From: CAG-390 sp964579135
Lineage (GTDB): Bacteria; Bacillota; Clostridia; Oscillospirales; CAG-272
Length of the DNA: 59,794 nt
Reading direction: 5' to 3'
NCBI GenBank assembly: GCA_964579135.1
Contig: CAZOFD010000008.1
Location: forward strand, 1-59,794
A program made the translations under genes and the position numbers. Position 1 is the stretch's first letter; each line of letters begins with the position of its first letter. Below the pieces are notes generated by a model. The model searched no databases, was not told the origin of the DNA, and saw nothing but the letters and a program-made list of their open reading frames with translations. Shown piece after piece: positions 8,429 to 16,989 of the stretch.

Positions 8429-9313
8429 TTAAAAAATAAGTTCGGCAACAAATCCGCCTACGACACCGAGGACGAAAAGCAGACCGCAAAGCGCCGCGTC
8501 GCGCCGCCACGCGCCCTTGCCGCGATTCATACGGAAATAAACGAGCAAGCCGACGCCGCCGTTTACCAGAAGCCCCGCCATCATCGCACCCGCTCCGACG
8601 ATCCCCTCTAAGTAAAAATCGGTAAGTATAACGGATACGCTGCAATTCGGTATAAATCCGAACAAAGCCGCAAGCAACGTCGTAAGCGCGGCGTTACCGC
8701 CGGACCACGCCGCAAGCCGCGCCTCGCCGACGAGCTCGACCGCATATCCGAGCGCAAAAGACACCCCGAATATCAAAACGGCTATACGGAGCGTATGCTT
8801 GAGCGCGGGGAGCCATATGCCGCCGTGGCAATCGCAATGCTCCCTTTCGCAAACGTCGTGTATGCCGACCTCCTCGGTATCGCTTACGTGCGCCTTGCCT
8901 TTTTTATTTTTAAATATAAAGCGAGCCGCCGCGTCGATAATAAATCCGCAGACCAAGGCGTAAAGCACCTTGAACAGCACGAAGCCGAAAAGTTTGCCGC
9001 CGACGTCGGAGCCGAGCATTATCGGTATCATCTCGTCCGACGTAGCGAGTATCACCGAAACGAACGTGCCGAGGGATATCACCCTTGCCACGTAAAGATT
9101 CGCCGCGCCGCCCGCGATACCGCACTGCGGAACAACGCCGAAAAGGGCACCTGCCAAAGGTCCCCATTTTTTGGATTTTTTTATAGCCGAAAGCGTGCGA
9201 TCGCCCGCATAGTGCTCGAGAGCCTCCATTGCGAGATAAGTCAAAAACAAAAACGGCAAAAGTTTAAGTGCGTCCTCCGCCGTGTGGAGCAATACGTGAA
9301 AAAACGTTTCCAT
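8429..9313 (-). CDS. ArsP_2 family (formerly DUF2899) putative manganese/heavy-metal exporter
   Basis: A 294-aa protein with about eight to ten membrane segments. It resembles the family annotated as putative manganese or heavy-metal exporters. Conserved-looking features are the PQCGIAGGAANLYVA and LATSDEMIPIM segments in the first half and IPNCSVSVILTD in the second. These are internally similar halves separated by a His/Cys-rich loop, HDVCEREHCDCHGG, that could bind metal. The start at 9313 is preferred over an upstream Met because a GGAAG box sits about 9 bases before it and the upstream residues look non-homologous. A plus-strand CDF exporter 2.8 kb away may share its substrate. The metal is inferred from the family, not shown. 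Confidence 0.8.
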   Translation of the reverse strand: METFFHVLLHTAEDALKLLPFLFLTYLAMEALEHYAGDRTLSAIKKSKKWGPLAGALFGVVPQCGIAGGAANLYVARVISLGTFVSVILATSDEMIPIMLGSDVGGKLFGFVLFKVLYALVCGFIIDAAARFIFKNKKGKAHVSDTEEVGIHDVCEREHCDCHGGIWLPALKHTLRIAVLIFGVSFALGYAVELVGEARLAAWSGGNAALTTLLAALFGFIPNCSVSVILTDFYLEGIVGAGAMMAGLLVNGGVGLLVYFRMNRGKGAWRRDAALCGLLFVLGVVGGFVAELIF

Positions 9314-9380
9314 TGACAAAACTTCCGAAAAAACGCCGAAGCGAGCGATCAAACGCGGACCTTTGGCGTGTCATTTTTTT

Positions 9381-9409
9381 ATAATAACACAAAAACGCAT
9401 TTTTTTCAA
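9381..9409 (-). promoter_or_regulatory. SigA-type promoter for the metal exporter gene
   Basis: TTGAAA (9404-9409), 17-base spacer, TATTAT (9381-9386) with TGT before it. Predicted leader to the start at 9313 is about 60 bases, which is too short for a full manganese (yybP-ykoY) riboswitch. Confidence 0.65.
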
Positions 9410-9468
9410 TAAAGTTTGCGATTATTTTCGCAAAACGCAAATATTGTCGCATAAGCGGCGGATTTTTG

Positions 9469-9497
9469 TTGAAAAAAGCACGGTATTATGATATAAT
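9469..9497 (+). promoter_or_regulatory. SigA-type promoter for comM and following genes
   Basis: TTGAAA (9469-9474), 17-base spacer, TATAAT (9492-9497) with TGA immediately before, an extended -10. It is back to back with the divergent promoter at 9381-9409. Confidence 0.8.
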
Positions 9498-9641
9498 GGA
9501 TACGAATTTATAGTTTTCGCAGACTCTCACAATCGCAAATTCACGCAATACCTTTCGCTTTTGCTTCGATATCTCGTTTTTACAGTCTCGCCGCACACCG
9601 GCGGCGAAAAAGATCGCAATCAACGGGAGGAGATAAAGAAT
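9498..9641 (+). promoter_or_regulatory. Long 5' leader of comM (about 135 nt)
   Basis: The distance from the predicted transcription start to the comM ATG is unusually long. It contains a small hairpin CGCCG-cacac-CGGCG (9589-9603) and ends in a GGGAGGAG Shine-Dalgarno box (9625-9632). I cannot match it to a known riboswitch or leader. Confidence 0.4.
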
Positions 9642-11192
9642 ATGCTATCGGTAGTTTACTCCGCCGGGCTCTCGGGAATCGACAGTTTTACCGTTACGGT
9701 CGAAACGGACGGCTATGCCGCCATTCCGACCTTTGAACTCGTTGGACTGCCCGACGCGGCGGTAAAAGAAGCCAAGGAACGTATACGCAGCGCTTGTTTC
9801 AACAGCGGTTACCGCTTTCCCGAGCTCGCGCTGACCGTCAACCTCGCGCCCGCAGACAGAAAAAAGGAGGGCTCCGCTTTTGACGTGCCGTTGCTTGTCG
9901 GGATATTGCGTTGCGGCGGCGCCATACTGCCCGAGGTCGATCTGTCGCGCCGTTGCTTTACGGGCGAGCTTTCGCTCTCGGGGGACGTGCGCGGCGTGCG
10001 CGGTGCGCTGTGTATGTGTGCCGCGGCAAAAGAGGCGGGTTTTGCCGAGTTTTACGTTCCGCGCGAAAACGCAGCCGAAGCCGCCGCAGTTGAGGGGATA
10101 AGGGTATATCCCGTCGGAAACGTGGGCGAGCTCGTGCGTCATCTGAACGGTGAGGCGCAAATCGCGCCTCTGTCGCCAACGCAGCACGATTTTGACGTCG
10201 ACACCCTCGCGGGCGTCGATTTTGCCGACGTGCGCGGTCAAGGCGCGGCAAAAAGAGCTATGGAGATAGCGGCGGCGGGCGGGCACAACGTCCTGCTCAT
10301 CGGTCCTCCCGGCACGGGAAAATCTATGCTTGCGAAAAGATTGCCGACCATACTGCCGCCGATGACTTTCGAAGAAGCGATAGAAACGACGAAGATACAC
10401 TCGGTATCCGGCACGCTGCCGCAAGGCGTCTCGCTTTTAAAGCAACGACCGTTCCGCTCGCCGCACCACACGATGTCGGCGGTGTCGCTCGTCGGCGGAG
10501 GCGTCAATCCCCTGCCGGGCGAGATATCGCTCGCGCACAACGGCGTGCTGTTCCTTGACGAACTTCCGGAGTTCCCGCGAACCGTAACCGACTCTCTGCG
10601 CCAACCGCTCGAGGATCGTCGCATAACGATAACCCGTGCAAGCGGTCGCGTAACCTTTCCCTGCTCGTTTATGCTCGTCGCCGCTATGAATCCGTGCCGT
10701 TGCGGCTATTTCGGGCACCCGACGCACCCCTGCACCTGCTCGCACTCGGAGGTGCAGCGCTACGTCTCGCGCATCAGCGGTCCGCTTCTCGACAGGATCG
10801 ACGTGCAGATCGAGCTCCCCTCGCTGCCCTACGACGACCTTGCCGCCCCCACCGCGAAGACCGAGAGCTCTGCCGAGATCCGCGCAAGGGTGGTTGCCGC
10901 AAGGGAGTTTATGCACCGGCGTATAAAAGCCCTCGGCGACACGGGGGCCAAAATATTTTCCAACTCGCAAATGGATGCGCGCGCCATCGAAAAGACCTGC
11001 CGTATGACTCGCGACGCTTCCGCCGTTTTGCGCGCCGCCTACGATTCGCTCGGGCTTTCCGCACGAGGATACGATCGCGTATTGCGCCTTGCGCGCACCG
11101 TTGCCGACCTCGACGCAGCCGATATCATCGACGCAAAGCACGTTGCCGAGGCGATATCTTTGCGCAGCCTCGACCGTAAATACTGGAACTGA
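9642..11192 (+). CDS. comM: YifB/ComM family Mg-chelatase-like AAA+ ATPase
   Basis: A 516-aa AAA+ protein of the ComM family. Studied members are hexameric helicases that promote branch migration during natural transformation. The N-terminal Lon-like fold (ELVGLPDAAVKEAKERIRSA, about 25-50) is followed by the ATPase with Walker A GPPGTGKSMLAKR (from about 221) and Walker B LFLDELPEF. The NPCRCGYFG segment and a C-terminal Mg-chelatase-C domain ending in AISLRSLDRKYW come last. A GGGAGGAG box 10 bases upstream fixes the start. The araC-type gene begins 16 bases after its stop. No competence pilus genes are visible, so the role in DNA uptake is open. Confidence 0.93.
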   Translation: MLSVVYSAGLSGIDSFTVTVETDGYAAIPTFELVGLPDAAVKEAKERIRSACFNSGYRFPELALTVNLAPADRKKEGSAFDVPLLVGILRCGGAILPEVDLSRRCFTGELSLSGDVRGVRGALCMCAAAKEAGFAEFYVPRENAAEAAAVEGIRVYPVGNVGELVRHLNGEAQIAPLSPTQHDFDVDTLAGVDFADVRGQGAAKRAMEIAAAGGHNVLLIGPPGTGKSMLAKRLPTILPPMTFEEAIETTKIHSVSGTLPQGVSLLKQRPFRSPHHTMSAVSLVGGGVNPLPGEISLAHNGVLFLDELPEFPRTVTDSLRQPLEDRRITITRASGRVTFPCSFMLVAAMNPCRCGYFGHPTHPCTCSHSEVQRYVSRISGPLLDRIDVQIELPSLPYDDLAAPTAKTESSAEIRARVVAAREFMHRRIKALGDTGAKIFSNSQMDARAIEKTCRMTRDASAVLRAAYDSLGLSARGYDRVLRLARTVADLDAADIIDAKHVAEAISLRSLDRKYWN

Positions 11193-11208
11193 CAAATCAC
11201 GATTGCTT

Positions 11209-12072
11209 ATGAAAAACAAGAACAACCGAAACTCATATTACGAAACGAGAAGCTCCGCTTTTTGTTGTTTTGACGGCCGCGGCGGCACGCGGCTTTTGCA
11301 ATGCGACGCGCACAGCCATTTTCACACCGAGATCGTTTGTATGACCGAGGGCACGACCATAGCTTTCGCCGACGGCAAAAAATACGAATTGTCGGCGGGA
11401 GATATCTTTATCGCGTTTCCCAACCAGATACACAAATTCGTCTCCGTCGGCAAAGAAAAATTTCGCCTTATGATAATCGATCCGGATATGACGCCGGATT
11501 TCACCGCTCTGCTGACAGCCGACACGCCCGTTTGCTCGAAAATAGAAAACGCCTTGGGGCGCGTCCCGGATCTTGCCGCCATATCCGATCTTATCTCGCG
11601 TTGCGGCGAGCAGGGCGGCTCTTTCGAGGACTCCGTTTTGCGCGGCTTGCTGACCGCCTTTTTCGGGCGACTGCTGCCGCAGCTTCAATTCACGTCGCCC
11701 GTGCTGCGCGACGGAGCCAACTCCGCGGCGCTGCGTGAGATACTGAAATACACGAACTTGCATTTCGCCGAGGAATTATCGCTCGACGTACTGCAAAAAG
11801 AAGTGCACTTAAGCAAATATTACGTTTCGCACCTTTTCTCCGAAAAGCTCGGGATAAAGTTCAACGACTACGTTAATTCCATGCGCATTTCGCACGCATG
11901 TCGCCTTTTGCTGCGCGAGGACGCGTCGATTACGGAGATCGCGACCGCCGTCGGCTTCAACACGCTCAGAACGTTTAATCGGGCTTTCGTTCGCTTTCGC
12001 GGCGTAACGCCGAGCGAGTACAGAAACGGCAAACAAAAAGCGCCCGCCGCGCCGTCTATGTATCCGCTGTAA
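11209..12072 (+). CDS. AraC family transcriptional regulator with cupin sensor domain
   Basis: A 287-aa regulator. The N-terminal cupin-like domain (about 20-120; HSHFHTEIVCMTEG and LSAGDIFIAFPNQIHKF are typical) probably binds a small ligand. The C-terminal double helix-turn-helix (about 185-280) shows LHFAEELSLDVLQKEVHLSK and the second motif SITEIATAVGFNTLRTFNRA, followed by GVTPSEYR. It lies 16 bases after comM and 35 bases before the CDF exporter, so it may be part of that transcript. It may control a neighbour or a distant target; no binding site is evident. Cupin-AraC proteins in this group often control carbohydrate genes, but no such gene adjoins it. Confidence 0.88.
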   Translation: MKNKNNRNSYYETRSSAFCCFDGRGGTRLLQCDAHSHFHTEIVCMTEGTTIAFADGKKYELSAGDIFIAFPNQIHKFVSVGKEKFRLMIIDPDMTPDFTALLTADTPVCSKIENALGRVPDLAAISDLISRCGEQGGSFEDSVLRGLLTAFFGRLLPQLQFTSPVLRDGANSAALREILKYTNLHFAEELSLDVLQKEVHLSKYYVSHLFSEKLGIKFNDYVNSMRISHACRLLLREDASITEIATAVGFNTLRTFNRAFVRFRGVTPSEYRNGKQKAPAAPSMYPL

Positions 12073-12107
12073 CGATACCCGAAATATCATGCCAAGGATG
12101 ATCCGCT

Positions 12108-13268
12108 ATGACAGAATTACTCGGAAAGATCTTTATTCGCGACCGCGATAACACGCGTTCGCCCGCCGTTCGCCGTGCTTGGGGCACGCTTGTCGCGATC
12201 GTCGGGATAATAACCAACCTTTTGCTTTTCGTCGGCAAATTGACGGTGGGCACGCTTTTCGGCGCCATCTCCATATCTGCCGACGCCGTAAACAACCTTT
12301 CGGACGCGGGGTCGCAGCTTATCTCGCTCGTAAGCTTTCGCCTTTCGGCAAAGCCCGCCGACCGAGAGCACCCGTTCGGGCACGCTCGCGTGGAATACGT
12401 TGCGTCGATGATAGTTTCGTTTATCGTGCTTCTTATCGGATTCGACCTTTTTCGCGACGCCTTCGCAAAGATTTTCTCAAGCGAACGAGCCGAGTTCTCG
12501 TGGCTTTCCGCGGCGGTGCTCACCGCTTCCGTGTTAGCAAAGCTTTGGCTTGCCGCTTTTAACCGAAAGGTCGGCAGCCGCATCGACTCTTCGGTTATGA
12601 AAGCCACCGCAACCGACAGTCTGACCGACGCGTTGGCTACGTCCGCGGTACTTGTCTCGCAGTTTATTTTGCTCGCGTCCGGCTTTGACGCCGACGGATA
12701 CCTCGGCATCCTCGTATCGGCGTTTATTATGTGGTCCGGCGTAAAGATCCTGCGCGACACTATGAATTCGCTGATAGGCGGCGCCCCCGACACGGAGCTG
12801 ACAAGCGAGATAACGAGGATAGTCGACTCGCACAGCGGCGTGCTCGGCATCCACGATATGGTGGTACACAACTACGGGCCCGGGCGCAGCGTAGTCTCTT
12901 TGCACGTCGAGGTCGACGGCGCGGTTGACATATTTTTGTCCCACGACCTTGTCGACACCATTGAAAAAGAACTGCAAACGGAGCTCGGCATCGCCGCGAC
13001 CATACACCTCGACCCGATCGTTACAAACGACGGCGAGACCGAGGTCTTGCGCATATGCACGGCGGAAGCCGTGCGCAACGTCGACGAACGCTTGCAGATA
13101 CACGACTTTCGTTTTGTCAAAGGCGTATCGCACAGCAACCTGATATTCGACGTGTGTGCGCCTTTCGAACTTAAGCTCGGCGACGAAGAGCTGCGGCGTG
13201 AGATAAACGCCAAAATAAAAGAGATAGACCCGTCTTTCGAAACGGTCATCACCGTCGACAGAACGTAA
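12108..13268 (+). CDS. Cation diffusion facilitator (CDF), probably a manganese-type exporter
   Basis: A 386-aa CDF transporter that would export divalent cations in exchange for protons across the membrane. Six membrane segments occupy about residues 20-220, followed by a cytoplasmic dimerisation domain. The metal site motif in helix 2 reads NNLSD (N-x-x-x-D) and in helix 5 DSLTD (D-x-x-x-D). Known manganese-selective CDF proteins have acidic/Asn residues here, whereas zinc-type members have a His. The phrase REHPFGHARVEY is characteristic of the family. The C-terminal domain is longer than minimal, with an extra region after residue 300. A gap of 35 bases to the AraC gene suggests co-transcription. 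Confidence 0.9.
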   Translation: MTELLGKIFIRDRDNTRSPAVRRAWGTLVAIVGIITNLLLFVGKLTVGTLFGAISISADAVNNLSDAGSQLISLVSFRLSAKPADREHPFGHARVEYVASMIVSFIVLLIGFDLFRDAFAKIFSSERAEFSWLSAAVLTASVLAKLWLAAFNRKVGSRIDSSVMKATATDSLTDALATSAVLVSQFILLASGFDADGYLGILVSAFIMWSGVKILRDTMNSLIGGAPDTELTSEITRIVDSHSGVLGIHDMVVHNYGPGRSVVSLHVEVDGAVDIFLSHDLVDTIEKELQTELGIAATIHLDPIVTNDGETEVLRICTAEAVRNVDERLQIHDFRFVKGVSHSNLIFDVCAPFELKLGDEELRREINAKIKEIDPSFETVITVDRT

Positions 13269-13346
13269 CGCGTCGGCACCGCAAAAAAACGCCAAAGCAA
13301 AGCAAATCGTTTTGCGGCGCCTGCCGAAAACAAGGAGCACACAGCT

Positions 13347-13817
13347 ATGGAAGAAAATAACGTTTCCCTATCGGACATCCGTGCCGTTAACGAAACTCGA
13401 GGAAAAATTCTCGGCGTCGATTTCGGCGACGTGAGGACTGGACTCGCAATATCGGACGCATCGCGTTTTTTGGCGTCGGGAATCGGCTTTTGCCGAGTCG
13501 GCGGAATAGAAAAAACGGTTACCGAGGTCGCTCGCATAGCGAAAGAACAAAAGGCGACGGCGGCAGTCGTGGGCTTACCGCGCAATATGGACGGCACGGA
13601 GGGCGCGCGCGCCGAGCGTTGCCGAGAATTTGCGCTTATGCTCAGCCGCGAGGCGGATATTCCCGTGATGATGACGGACGAGCGGTTGACGACGGTCGCC
13701 GCCTCGAGATATCTGAACGAAACCGACACCCGCGGTGTGCGTCGCAAAGGCGTTATAGACACGCTCTCCGCCGAGATAATTTTGCAAAACACGCTGGACA
13801 GACTGAAAAATCTGTAA
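13347..13817 (+). CDS. ruvX: YqgF/RuvX Holliday junction resolvase-like nuclease
   Basis: A 156-aa YqgF family protein, implicated in pre-16S rRNA 5' end processing and proposed as an alternative Holliday junction resolvase. The RNase-H-like fold is marked by LGVDFGDVRTGLAISD (Asp catalytic, about 26-41), VGLPRNMDGTEG, and MTDERLTTVAAS. An N-terminal extension of about 20 residues precedes the fold. An AAGGAG box lies about 11 bases before the ATG. It sits 78 bases after the CDF gene and 21 bases before the ECF component. Confidence 0.94.
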   Translation: MEENNVSLSDIRAVNETRGKILGVDFGDVRTGLAISDASRFLASGIGFCRVGGIEKTVTEVARIAKEQKATAAVVGLPRNMDGTEGARAERCREFALMLSREADIPVMMTDERLTTVAASRYLNETDTRGVRRKGVIDTLSAEIILQNTLDRLKNL

Positions 13818-13838
13818 TGCCCACAAAGCACCGATAAA

Positions 13839-14462
13839 ATGAAAAAACATGAAAAATCCGCAGCACGCCGCACTCCCGACAACGCGCCGAACGGCGAAAC
13901 CCATTGCGGCACGCGCCGCAGATCTCGCGCCGCGCTCAAAAATACGCTCGTTTCCGCCCTGTTTTTATCGCTCGGGCTTATTTTGCCGTTTTTTACGGGG
14001 CAGATCAAGCAATTCGGCAATATGCTGTTGCCTATGCACGTACCCGTTATGTTGTGCGGCTTTACCTGCGGTCCCGCGTACGCGTTCGGCGTAGGGCTCG
14101 CCCTGCCGTATCTTCGCTTTTTAACGTTCGGTATGCCGGTGCTGTACCCCTCCGCGGTCGCTATGTCTCTCGAACTGGCAACGTACGGCGTCGTGTGCGG
14201 AATTTTGCGCTGCCGCCGCAAGTTCTCCCCCGTGCGCACGTACGTCGCTCTCGTTTGCGCTATGGTCGCGGGCAGAGCCGTTTGGGGCGCGGCAATGACG
14301 GTGCTCGTCGGTCTCGGAGGAAACTCGTACACTTTCAGGGCATTTGCGGCAAGCGCGATACTGAACGGCATCCCCGGCATAGTGATACAACTCGTCGCCG
14401 TGCCGCTGCTTACCGGGCTGTTTTTCAGGCTCGGCGTCATACGCTCGGGGGCGGACGAATAA
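13839..14462 (+). CDS. ECF transporter S component-like membrane protein
   Basis: A 207-aa hydrophobic protein with about five or six membrane segments after a charged N-terminal tail of about 30 residues. The stretch GQIKQFGNMLLPMHVPVMLC and the later FGMPVLYPSAVAMSLELATY fit a subgroup of ECF S components, the substrate-binding part of energy-coupling-factor importers for vitamins and similar cofactors. The energising EcfA/A'/T genes are not in the window, as expected for group II systems that share one module. The substrate cannot be told. The long basic N-terminus (RRSRAAL) is atypical, and a later start is possible, since no Shine-Dalgarno box precedes 13839. Confidence 0.75.
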   Translation: MKKHEKSAARRTPDNAPNGETHCGTRRRSRAALKNTLVSALFLSLGLILPFFTGQIKQFGNMLLPMHVPVMLCGFTCGPAYAFGVGLALPYLRFLTFGMPVLYPSAVAMSLELATYGVVCGILRCRRKFSPVRTYVALVCAMVAGRAVWGAAMTVLVGLGGNSYTFRAFAASAILNGIPGIVIQLVAVPLLTGLFFRLGVIRSGADE

Positions 14463-14531
14463 CAGCGTTTTTGCTTTCGATAAAGAAATAAGAACTTATT
14501 TTCGCAAATAACAAAAAAAATCCGAAAACGG

Positions 14532-14560
14532 TTGCATTTTGCTTTTTTGTGTGATATAAT
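14532..14560 (+). promoter_or_regulatory. SigA-type promoter for secG
   Basis: TTGCAT (14532-14537), 17-base spacer, TATAAT (14555-14560) preceded by TGA. The leader to the secG start is about 85 bases. Confidence 0.8.
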
Positions 14561-14653
14561 ACTTTCGTTATGGACTATTTTCGCAAAGTCACCTTTGCGT
14601 CTCGTGCCGAACTGCGCTCGCGGTCGGTAAAATCTCAAGGAGGTTGTGTGGAT

Positions 14654-14893
14654 ATGGGAGTTTTGGAGATAGTTATGGGCATTATATTGCTCGTTCTTGC
14701 TCTTTTCCTTGTCGTAGCCGTTCTTTTGCAGTCCGGCAAAGATGACGGTATGTCCGGCGTTATCACCGGTTCGGCGGACACGTTTCTCGGCAAAGAAAGA
14801 GGCTCGCGCCTTGACAAATTACTCAACAAGATCACCCCGATCATCGCAGGCGCTTTCGCGCTTATCGTGCTGATACTCTACTGCGCACAGTAA
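14654..14893 (+). CDS. secG: Preprotein translocase subunit SecG
   Basis: A 79-aa protein with two membrane helices (about residues 3-23 and 57-77), the small auxiliary subunit of the SecYEG translocon. The family motif VLLQSGKDDGMSGVITG sits between them, followed by TFLGKERGSRLDKLLNKIT. The ATG at 14654 is preceded by AAGGAGG; a GTG two codons earlier is an alternative start. The gene is a single transcription unit between its own promoter and a strong bidirectional terminator. In many Firmicutes secG is followed by rnr and smpB, but here it is not. Confidence 0.95.
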   Translation: MGVLEIVMGIILLVLALFLVVAVLLQSGKDDGMSGVITGSADTFLGKERGSRLDKLLNKITPIIAGAFALIVLILYCAQ

Positions 14894-14910
14894 GCGAATG
14901 CGGTTTTAAT

Positions 14911-14946
14911 AAAAAGAGTTTCACCCTCTCGGGTGAAACTCTTTTT
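14911..14946. terminator. Bidirectional terminator between secG and the end of the glycogen directon
   Basis: A 16-bp perfect stem (14911-14926 with 14931-14946), loop TCTC, flanked by A5 on one side and U5 on the other. The last two bases overlap the stop codon of the minus-strand FkbM gene (stop at 14945-14947). Confidence 0.92.
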
Positions 14947-16162
14947 ATTTTTCCACGGCGTACAGATTTATATCCCATGCGGGAACGCCGCGCATCTTTC
15001 GCAAATACAGCCGATATTCGAGGCAAAGCGAATGAACGGCGAGCGGCAACGCAAATACATCCTCGCTCCTATGATATGCCGATACCAAAAGCGCGGGGCG
15101 ATATCGCGCAATACATTTTTCGGAGCCGCGAAGCGCTTGTGCTTCCGCCCCCTCGACGTCGTATTTTACGTAATCGAGGTCTTCGAAAAAGGCGTCGCCG
15201 CCGCCCAAAACCACCGAGTCGAGCGCTGCGGTCTCCACGTTGACGACGGTACCCAAATGAAGCTCACCGCCCGCGGTCGCCCCGCCTATCGCGGCATTTC
15301 TGTTGCCGGAGCCGAAAAAAGTTTTCTCGCCGCCCGTCGACCACGCGGCAAGCGCGTATGCGTCTATCCGCATATCGCCCTCCTCGTTTACCGTATCCGC
15401 ATACTGCACGAGTTTTTTGTAATTTCGCGCGTCGGGCTCAAAAGCGACGACGCGTCTCAGTCCGCGAGCATATTGCCGCAGCTCCCTTATGCTGTCGCCG
15501 TTATAAGCTCCGAGGTCCGCAGCCGTGCCGAACCGTTCTGCGCACAGTATATTTTCGTAAGCCTCGCGCTCGCCGCTCTCCGCAGAGCGCAATATGTCCG
15601 TCCTGCCCGACAACTTATACGCCACGACGGCATCAAACACCGCGCGCGACTCGTCGTCAGCCAAAAGCGCGCGTGCCGCCGTAATATCGTCGAAATTTTC
15701 GGCAAAAAACGAATAGTCGAACAGTTTTTCGCCGCAAACGGGCACGTCGGGCGCATACGTCTCGCATTTTTCGGCAACCGCGTCGAAAAGCGCAAGCACC
15801 TCCGGGCGAGAGCTCGCAAACGCCAAAAGGACTATCATATTTTCGCAAGAACGTTTCTCGCACGCCTCTGCAAAAGTCAAAACGCGCTTGCCGCGATACT
15901 CGTGCCCGCGCACGAATCCGTCGCTCGCGAAATAATCCGCGACCTCTATACCGCGCAAGGCGAGGCATCGCACGATCTTGTCGGCTCCGTTGCCCATACC
16001 GTAAAGCACGATTTGTTTGCCGCGCGCATACTGCCGCCCGAGGTAGTCCCAAATATCCGCCGCCTCGCCGCAGGGGCAAAACAGCCCTTTGCCACCGTCG
16101 CCGAAACGTGAAAATACGCCGTCTATATACTCGCGCGCTTTGCCGTCAAGTTCTGTCATCAT
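14945..16162 (-). CDS. FkbM family methyltransferase
   Basis: A 405-aa protein in two parts. The N-terminal half (about 45-110) has a Rossmann-like strand-loop, KQIVLYGMGNGADKIVRC, often found as a fused dinucleotide or sugar-nucleotide binding module. The C-terminal half is an FkbM methyltransferase with the SAM motif DLGAYNGDSIREL (about 220-232), acidic strand VVAFEPDARNY and the signature YVKYDVEGAEAQALRG. FkbM proteins commonly methylate sugars in glycans. It is the last gene of the glycogen directon, overlapping the HAD gene by 14 or 17 bases depending on which of two adjacent ATG codons is used. A link to glycogen is only positional. Confidence 0.85.
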   Translation of the reverse strand: MMTELDGKAREYIDGVFSRFGDGGKGLFCPCGEAADIWDYLGRQYARGKQIVLYGMGNGADKIVRCLALRGIEVADYFASDGFVRGHEYRGKRVLTFAEACEKRSCENMIVLLAFASSRPEVLALFDAVAEKCETYAPDVPVCGEKLFDYSFFAENFDDITAARALLADDESRAVFDAVVAYKLSGRTDILRSAESGEREAYENILCAERFGTAADLGAYNGDSIRELRQYARGLRRVVAFEPDARNYKKLVQYADTVNEEGDMRIDAYALAAWSTGGEKTFFGSGNRNAAIGGATAGGELHLGTVVNVETAALDSVVLGGGDAFFEDLDYVKYDVEGAEAQALRGSEKCIARYRPALLVSAYHRSEDVFALPLAVHSLCLEYRLYLRKMRGVPAWDINLYAVEK

Positions 16163-16934
16163 ACGTTAATATATCCCCGACGCCGCCGAGTACGTATTTC
16201 GGGCAGTAAGGAAACAGCCCGATATCCTCGCGCGAGGTAACGCCGCTGAGCACAAGTACCGTGTCGACGTTCGACTCTATCCCCGCGATGATATCGGTAT
16301 CCATACGGTCGCCGATAAAAGCTATGTCCTCGCTGTGGCAACCGATCCTGCGCAGACCGTGGCGAAGCATCAACGGGTTGGGTTTACCGACGAAATACGC
16401 TTTCTTTCCCGTCGCTATCTCTATCGGGGCAACGAGCGAACCCGTTGCGGGCATAACTCCCCTCTCCGTTACGCCGACGGTATCGGGATTTGTCCCGATA
16501 AGTTTTGCCCCGGCGTTGACGAGCGCTATCGCCTTTTCTATCTTTTCGAAGCTGTACGTTCTTGTTTCTCCGATAACGACGTAATCGGGGTTAACGTCGT
16601 TCATATAAATTTTTTGGTCGTACAGCGCCTTTGCAAGCGCCGCCTCACCGATAACGTATGCCGTGCACCCCGGCGACTGCGTGTGCAAAAACTCCGCGGT
16701 TGCCATAGCGCTCGTATAAAAATGGTCCGGCGACACAGACAATCCCATCCGCTCGAGCTTCATACTGAGCTCATGCGGCGTGCGTTCGGGACTGTTTGTC
16801 AAAAAAACGAATTTTTTGTCGTGCTCCATAAGCCACGTTACGAAATCGAAAACACCGTCAAGTATCTTGTTTCCGTGATAGATAACGCCGTCCATATCGC
16901 ATATAAAGCCCTTTTTTTCAAGAATGGAATTCAT
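16146..16934 (-). CDS. HAD-IIA family sugar phosphatase (NagD/AraL-like)
   Basis: A 262-aa HAD hydrolase that probably dephosphorylates a sugar phosphate or nucleotide. The nucleophile motif I is FICDMDGVIYHGN (about 11-23), motif II is VFLTNSPERTPHEL, and the C-terminal motif reads DIAFIGDRMDTDIIAG. The C2 cap between them is of the NagD type. The start has an AAGGAG box 6 bases upstream. It lies in the glycogen directon, 55 bases after the hypothetical 111-aa gene, and overlaps the FkbM gene. Substrate range in this family is broad. Confidence 0.9.
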   Translation of the reverse strand: MNSILEKKGFICDMDGVIYHGNKILDGVFDFVTWLMEHDKKFVFLTNSPERTPHELSMKLERMGLSVSPDHFYTSAMATAEFLHTQSPGCTAYVIGEAALAKALYDQKIYMNDVNPDYVVIGETRTYSFEKIEKAIALVNAGAKLIGTNPDTVGVTERGVMPATGSLVAPIEIATGKKAYFVGKPNPLMLRHGLRRIGCHSEDIAFIGDRMDTDIIAGIESNVDTVLVLSGVTSREDIGLFPYCPKYVLGGVGDILTYDDRT

Positions 16935-16989
16935 ATTTTCTCCTTTTTAACCGTCTTGCCGTTTTTTGCGTTCGTTTGACCGACGTCGC

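Noticed and set aside
9314..9380. Possible manganese (yybP-ykoY) riboswitch before the ArsP_2-type exporter
   Set aside because: The leader is about 60 bases and lacks the expected paired structure.
14487..14500. Small AATAAG-AA-CTTATT hairpin after the ECF gene
   Set aside because: Only six A/T-rich pairs with a two-base loop, too unstable to call a terminator.
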